Of a stretch of 64,000 nt of DNA, positions 61,284 to 64,000 are shown piece by piece. Source of the DNA: Yoonia maritima (lineage in GTDB: Bacteria > Pseudomonadota > Alphaproteobacteria > Rhodobacterales > Rhodobacteraceae). The notes below the pieces were generated by a model. That model saw only the letters and a program-made list of their open reading frames with translations, did not search any database and was not told where the DNA came from. The stretch is taken from contig NZ_PKFN01000008.1 of NCBI RefSeq assembly GCF_002933395.1, positions 310,001-374,000 of the forward strand. Reading direction: 5' to 3'. Numbering within the stretch: the stretch's first letter is position 1; each line of letters starts with the position of its first letter. Position numbers and translations under genes: made by a program.

Positions 61284-64000
61284 ATGGCCATGGACAAGAC
61301 ATTCGACGCAAAAACCGCCGAAGCACGCATCTATGAGATGTGGGAAACCGCGGGCGCTTTCAACGCGGGCGCAAACGCGCACGGCAAAAATGCGGATAAA
61401 ACATTCTGCATCCAACTGCCGCCACCCAATGTCACTGGGCACCTGCACGTTGGACACGCGTTTAACCACACGCTGATGGATATCCTGACGCGCTGGAAAC
61501 GGATGCAGGGTTACGATACCCTTTGGCAGCCCGGCCTTGATCACGCAGGGATCGCCACACAGCTCATGGTCGAAAAAGAACTCGCAGCTACAGGTCAACC
61601 AAAACGGACAGAATTGGGCCGTGAAAAGTTCCTTGAAAAGGTCTGGGAATGGAAAGGCGACAAAGGCGGCGTGATCGAACAGCAGGCACGGCGTTTGGGC
61701 GACAGCATGGATTGGTCACGGTCCGCGTTCACCATGTCTGGTGCCGAAAGCGCGCCTGAGACTGAAAAAGACGGCAACTTCCATGATGCCGTGCTCAAGG
61801 TGTTTGTGCAGATGTACAACGATGGGCTGATCTATCGCGGCAAGCGTCTGGTCAACTGGGACCCGCATTTTGAAACCGCGATTTCGGACCTTGAGGTCGA
61901 AAACATCGAAGTCGACGGCCACATGTGGCATTTCAAATATCCGCTCGCAGGTGGTGAAACCTACGAGTATGTCGAGAAAGACGAAGACGGCAATGTCACC
62001 CTGCGTGAAACCCGCGATTACATTTCTATCGCCACGACCCGCCCCGAAACCATGTTGGGTGACGGTGCAGTTGCGGTGCACAAAGACGATGAACGCTATG
62101 CGCCAATCGTTGGCAAACTGTGTGAAATCCCTGTCGGCCCCAAAGAACATCGCCGCCTGATCCCGATCATCACTGATCCCTATCCTGACATGAACTTCGG
62201 CTCGGGTGCCGTGAAAATCACTGGCGCACATGACTTTAACGACTACGAAGTCGCAAAGCGTGGCGGCATTCCGATGTATTCCCTGATGGATACCAAAGGC
62301 GCGATGCGCAACGATGGTGCACCCTATATTGAGGAAGCAGAAGTCGCGCAGCGTATCGCCAACGGTGAAGAAACCTTTGACGAGGCGAAAATCGCCGCGA
62401 TGAACCTTGTCCCCGAAGAATACCGTGGGCTGGACCGTTTCGAGGCGCGTAAAAAGGTCGTTGAAGACATCACCGCCGAAGGCAACGCGGTCATGCATGA
62501 CGTGACCCGCACTGAAAAAGACGAAGATGGCAACAAGGTCGAAGTGACCGAAACTGTACCTTACGTCGAAAACAAAAAGATCATGCAGCCCTTCGGCGAC
62601 CGCTCAAAGGTCGTGATCGAACCTGCGCTCACCGACCAATGGTTCGTCGATACGTCCAAGATCGTTGGCCCAGCGCTGGAAGCCGTGAAAACTGGCCGTA
62701 CCAAAATCATGCCTGAATCAGGCGAAAAAGTATTCTATCACTGGCTGGAGAACATTGAACCATGGTGCATCTCGCGCCAACTATGGTGGGGTCACCAGAT
62801 CCCAGTTTGGTACGGACTCGACCTTGGCGTTGAAGATGAACACAACCCATCAGGTGATCTGGACGAAGTCGAAATTCTTGGTCTGCTTCTTGAGGGCATC
62901 GTTCACCGAGGCAATGTCATGCATTGCGCCCCCGATTTCGAAAGCGTCAAATCTGCCTTCGTCTTTGACAATGCGGATACCCCAAGCCCGATTAGCCATG
63001 CGGCAATCGTCGAAGTCGCTGATAAAGCAGAAGCAATCGAGCGCTTCTCTGCTGGCCTTGCCGCCTATAACGTCACACAAGACCCGACCAAGCTGGAATT
63101 CCCAGTTTGGCGCGACCCTGACGTGCTTGATACGTGGTTCTCGTCGGGCCTTTGGCCATTCGGTACGCTCGGCTGGCCCGAAGACACCGAGGCGATGAAA
63201 TACTTCCCCGGCGATGTGTTGATCACGGGCCAAGACATCCTGTTCTTCTGGGTTGCCCGGATGATGATGATGTCCCAAGCCGTGCTAAAGGACGACCCGT
63301 TCCACACCGTCTATCTGCACCAATTGGTACGTGACGCGAAGGGCGAGAAAATGTCCAAGACCAAGGGCAACGTCATCGACCCGCTGGACATGATCGACGA
63401 ATTCGGCGCGGATGCACTGCGTTTTTCAAACGCGCAGATGGCAGCATTGGGTGGCGTACTGAAAATTTCTGAAGACCGGATCAAGGGATACCGGAACTTT
63501 GGCACGAAACTGTGGAACGCGTTCAGCTTTGCCGACCATTATGAAATCGGCTATCCCGGTGATGCTGTGCGCCCAGCGGCCACGCAAACGCTGAACAAAT
63601 GGATCATCGGCGAAACCGGCAAAGTCCGTGAAGAGGTCGACGCCGCGCTGGAATCTTACCGCTTCAACGACGCCGCTAATGCGCTTTATGCGTTCACATG
63701 GGGCAAGGTCTGCGATTGGTATTTGGAGTTCTCAAAACCCATCCTGCAAGGCGACGACGCGGCAGCCAAATCCGAGACAGAGCAAACTCTGCGTTGGGTT
63801 CTGGACCAATGCCTAATCTTGCTGCACCCAATCATGCCGTTCATCACAGAAGAGCTTTGGGGCCTTGCAGACAACCGCGCCAAAATGTTGGTCCACGCCG
63901 ATTGGCCAACCTACACAGCGGCCGAATTGATCGACGCAGACGCCGACCGCGAAATGAACTGGGTGATCGACCTGATCGACAACACACGTTCCGCCCGTGC
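61284..64000 (+). CDS. valS: Valyl-tRNA synthetase, cut by the window edge
   Basis: 905 codons are visible from the ATG at 61284; the frame is still open at the end of the window. Class I signature [14 protein letters not shown] (HIGH region), the editing (CP1) domain in the middle with [23 protein letters not shown]-like [28 protein letters not shown] and KMSKS region [14 protein letters not shown]. It charges tRNA-Val. A second Met two codons later is an alternative start. It is downstream of the sigma/anti-sigma pair with a gap of about 105 bases. Confidence 0.96.
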   Translation, partial: MAMDKTFDAKTAEARIYEMWETAGAFNAGANAHGKNADKTFCIQLPPPNVTGHLHVGHAFNHTLMDILTRWKRMQGYDTLWQPGLDHAGIATQLMVEKELAATGQPKRTELGREKFLEKVWEWKGDKGGVIEQQARRLGDSMDWSRSAFTMSGAESAPETEKDGNFHDAVLKVFVQMYNDGLIYRGKRLVNWDPHFETAISDLEVENIEVDGHMWHFKYPLAGGETYEYVEKDEDGNVTLRETRDYISIATTRPETMLGDGAVAVHKDDERYAPIVGKLCEIPVGPKEHRRLIPIITDPYPDMNFGSGAVKITGAHDFNDYEVAKRGGIPMYSLMDTKGAMRNDGAPYIEEAEVAQRIANGEETFDEAKIAAMNLVPEEYRGLDRFEARKKVVEDITAEGNAVMHDVTRTEKDEDGNKVEVTETVPYVENKKIMQPFGDRSKVVIEPALTDQWFVDTSKIVGPALEAVKTGRTKIMPESGEKVFYHWLENIEPWCISRQLWWGHQIPVWYGLDLGVEDEHNPSGDLDEVEILGLLLEGIVHRGNVMHCAPDFESVKSAFVFDNADTPSPISHAAIVEVADKAEAIERFSAGLAAYNVTQDPTKLEFPVWRDPDVLDTWFSSGLWPFGTLGWPEDTEAMKYFPGDVLITGQDILFFWVARMMMMSQAVLKDDPFHTVYLHQLVRDAKGEKMSKTKGNVIDPLDMIDEFGADALRFSNAQMAALGGVLKISEDRIKGYRNFGTKLWNAFSFADHYEIGYPGDAVRPAATQTLNKWIIGETGKVREEVDAALESYRFNDAANALYAFTWGKVCDWYLEFSKPILQGDDAAAKSETEQTLRWVLDQCLILLHPIMPFITEELWGLADNRAKMLVHADWPTYTAAELIDADADREMNWVIDLIDNTRSAR

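Noticed and set aside
61716..62498. 260-residue minus-strand gene inside valS
   Set aside because: It is a shadow of the valyl-tRNA synthetase frame, which carries all expected motifs.
1..64000. CRISPR array or intact mobile element
   Set aside because: No regularly spaced direct repeats and no complete transposase or integrase gene were seen in the window.

Overview
The window looks like a chromosome segment of a marine Rhodobacteraceae (Roseobacter-group) alphaproteobacterium. This is inferred from protein content: a NasT/NasS-controlled nitrate operon with a fused TrpD2-like gene, an Lrp-type proline regulator next to a PutA without a DNA-binding domain, a DUF5928-type branching glycosyltransferase, and DUF58/DUF4159 and UdgX-type proteins. 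No 16S rRNA gene or other taxonomic marker is present. Coding density is high and many genes overlap by the 4-base ATGA junction. No CRISPR array, prophage or intact insertion sequence was found.

Layout: 1-1.6 kb, two glycosyltransferases (the first cut by the window edge). 1.7-15.6 kb, a complete nitrate assimilation locus: nasT-nasS (RNA-binding antiterminator and its nitrate sensor), a leader with ANTAR-type hairpins and a terminator, an ABC nitrate importer (nrtA, nrtB, fused double ATPase), nitrite reductase nirB-nirD, nitrate reductase nasA, a TrpD2-like gene and cysG, which makes the siroheme nirB needs. 15.7-17.9 kb, a truncated UdgX-type gene, a thiopurine methyltransferase and a DUF1285 gene. 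18-24.7 kb, a MoxR/DUF58/DUF4159 membrane cluster. 24.7-25.8 kb, two small genes on the minus strand. 25.8-29.7 kb, glycolate oxidase glcDEF behind a perfect inverted repeat. 29.7-31.7 kb, a secreted trypsin-like protease, a small heat-shock gene with a sigma-32-like promoter and a ROSE-like RNA thermometer, and a pyridoxamine-oxidase-like gene. 31.8-36.7 kb, polA, small genes, an ABC ATPase and a HIT protein.

36.7-47.8 kb is a surface-polysaccharide region: branching glycosyltransferase, sulfotransferase, a Wzc-type tyrosine kinase joined directly to a PPP-type phosphatase, an O-antigen-ligase-like protein, two small secreted proteins and an initiating sugar transferase. It contains the longest gene-poor, AT-rich stretches and ends at a decayed IS3-family transposase beside tRNA-Leu(UAA). 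48.4-53.2 kb holds putR-putA and a rhomboid protease; 53.2-57.5 kb an inositol monophosphatase, metR-like/metF, a thioesterase and a DUF2235 hydrolase; 57.5-59.8 kb an orphan molybdenum hydroxylase large subunit; 60-61.2 kb a secreted Lipoprotein_15-type protein with an ECF sigma factor and a very short anti-sigma-like protein; 61.3 kb to the end is valS, cut by the window edge.

Points most worth following: the ROSE-like element, the kinase/phosphatase pair, the one-sided degeneracy of the fused nitrate ATPase, the TrpD2-like gene inside the nas operon, and the shortened UdgX and anti-sigma genes.
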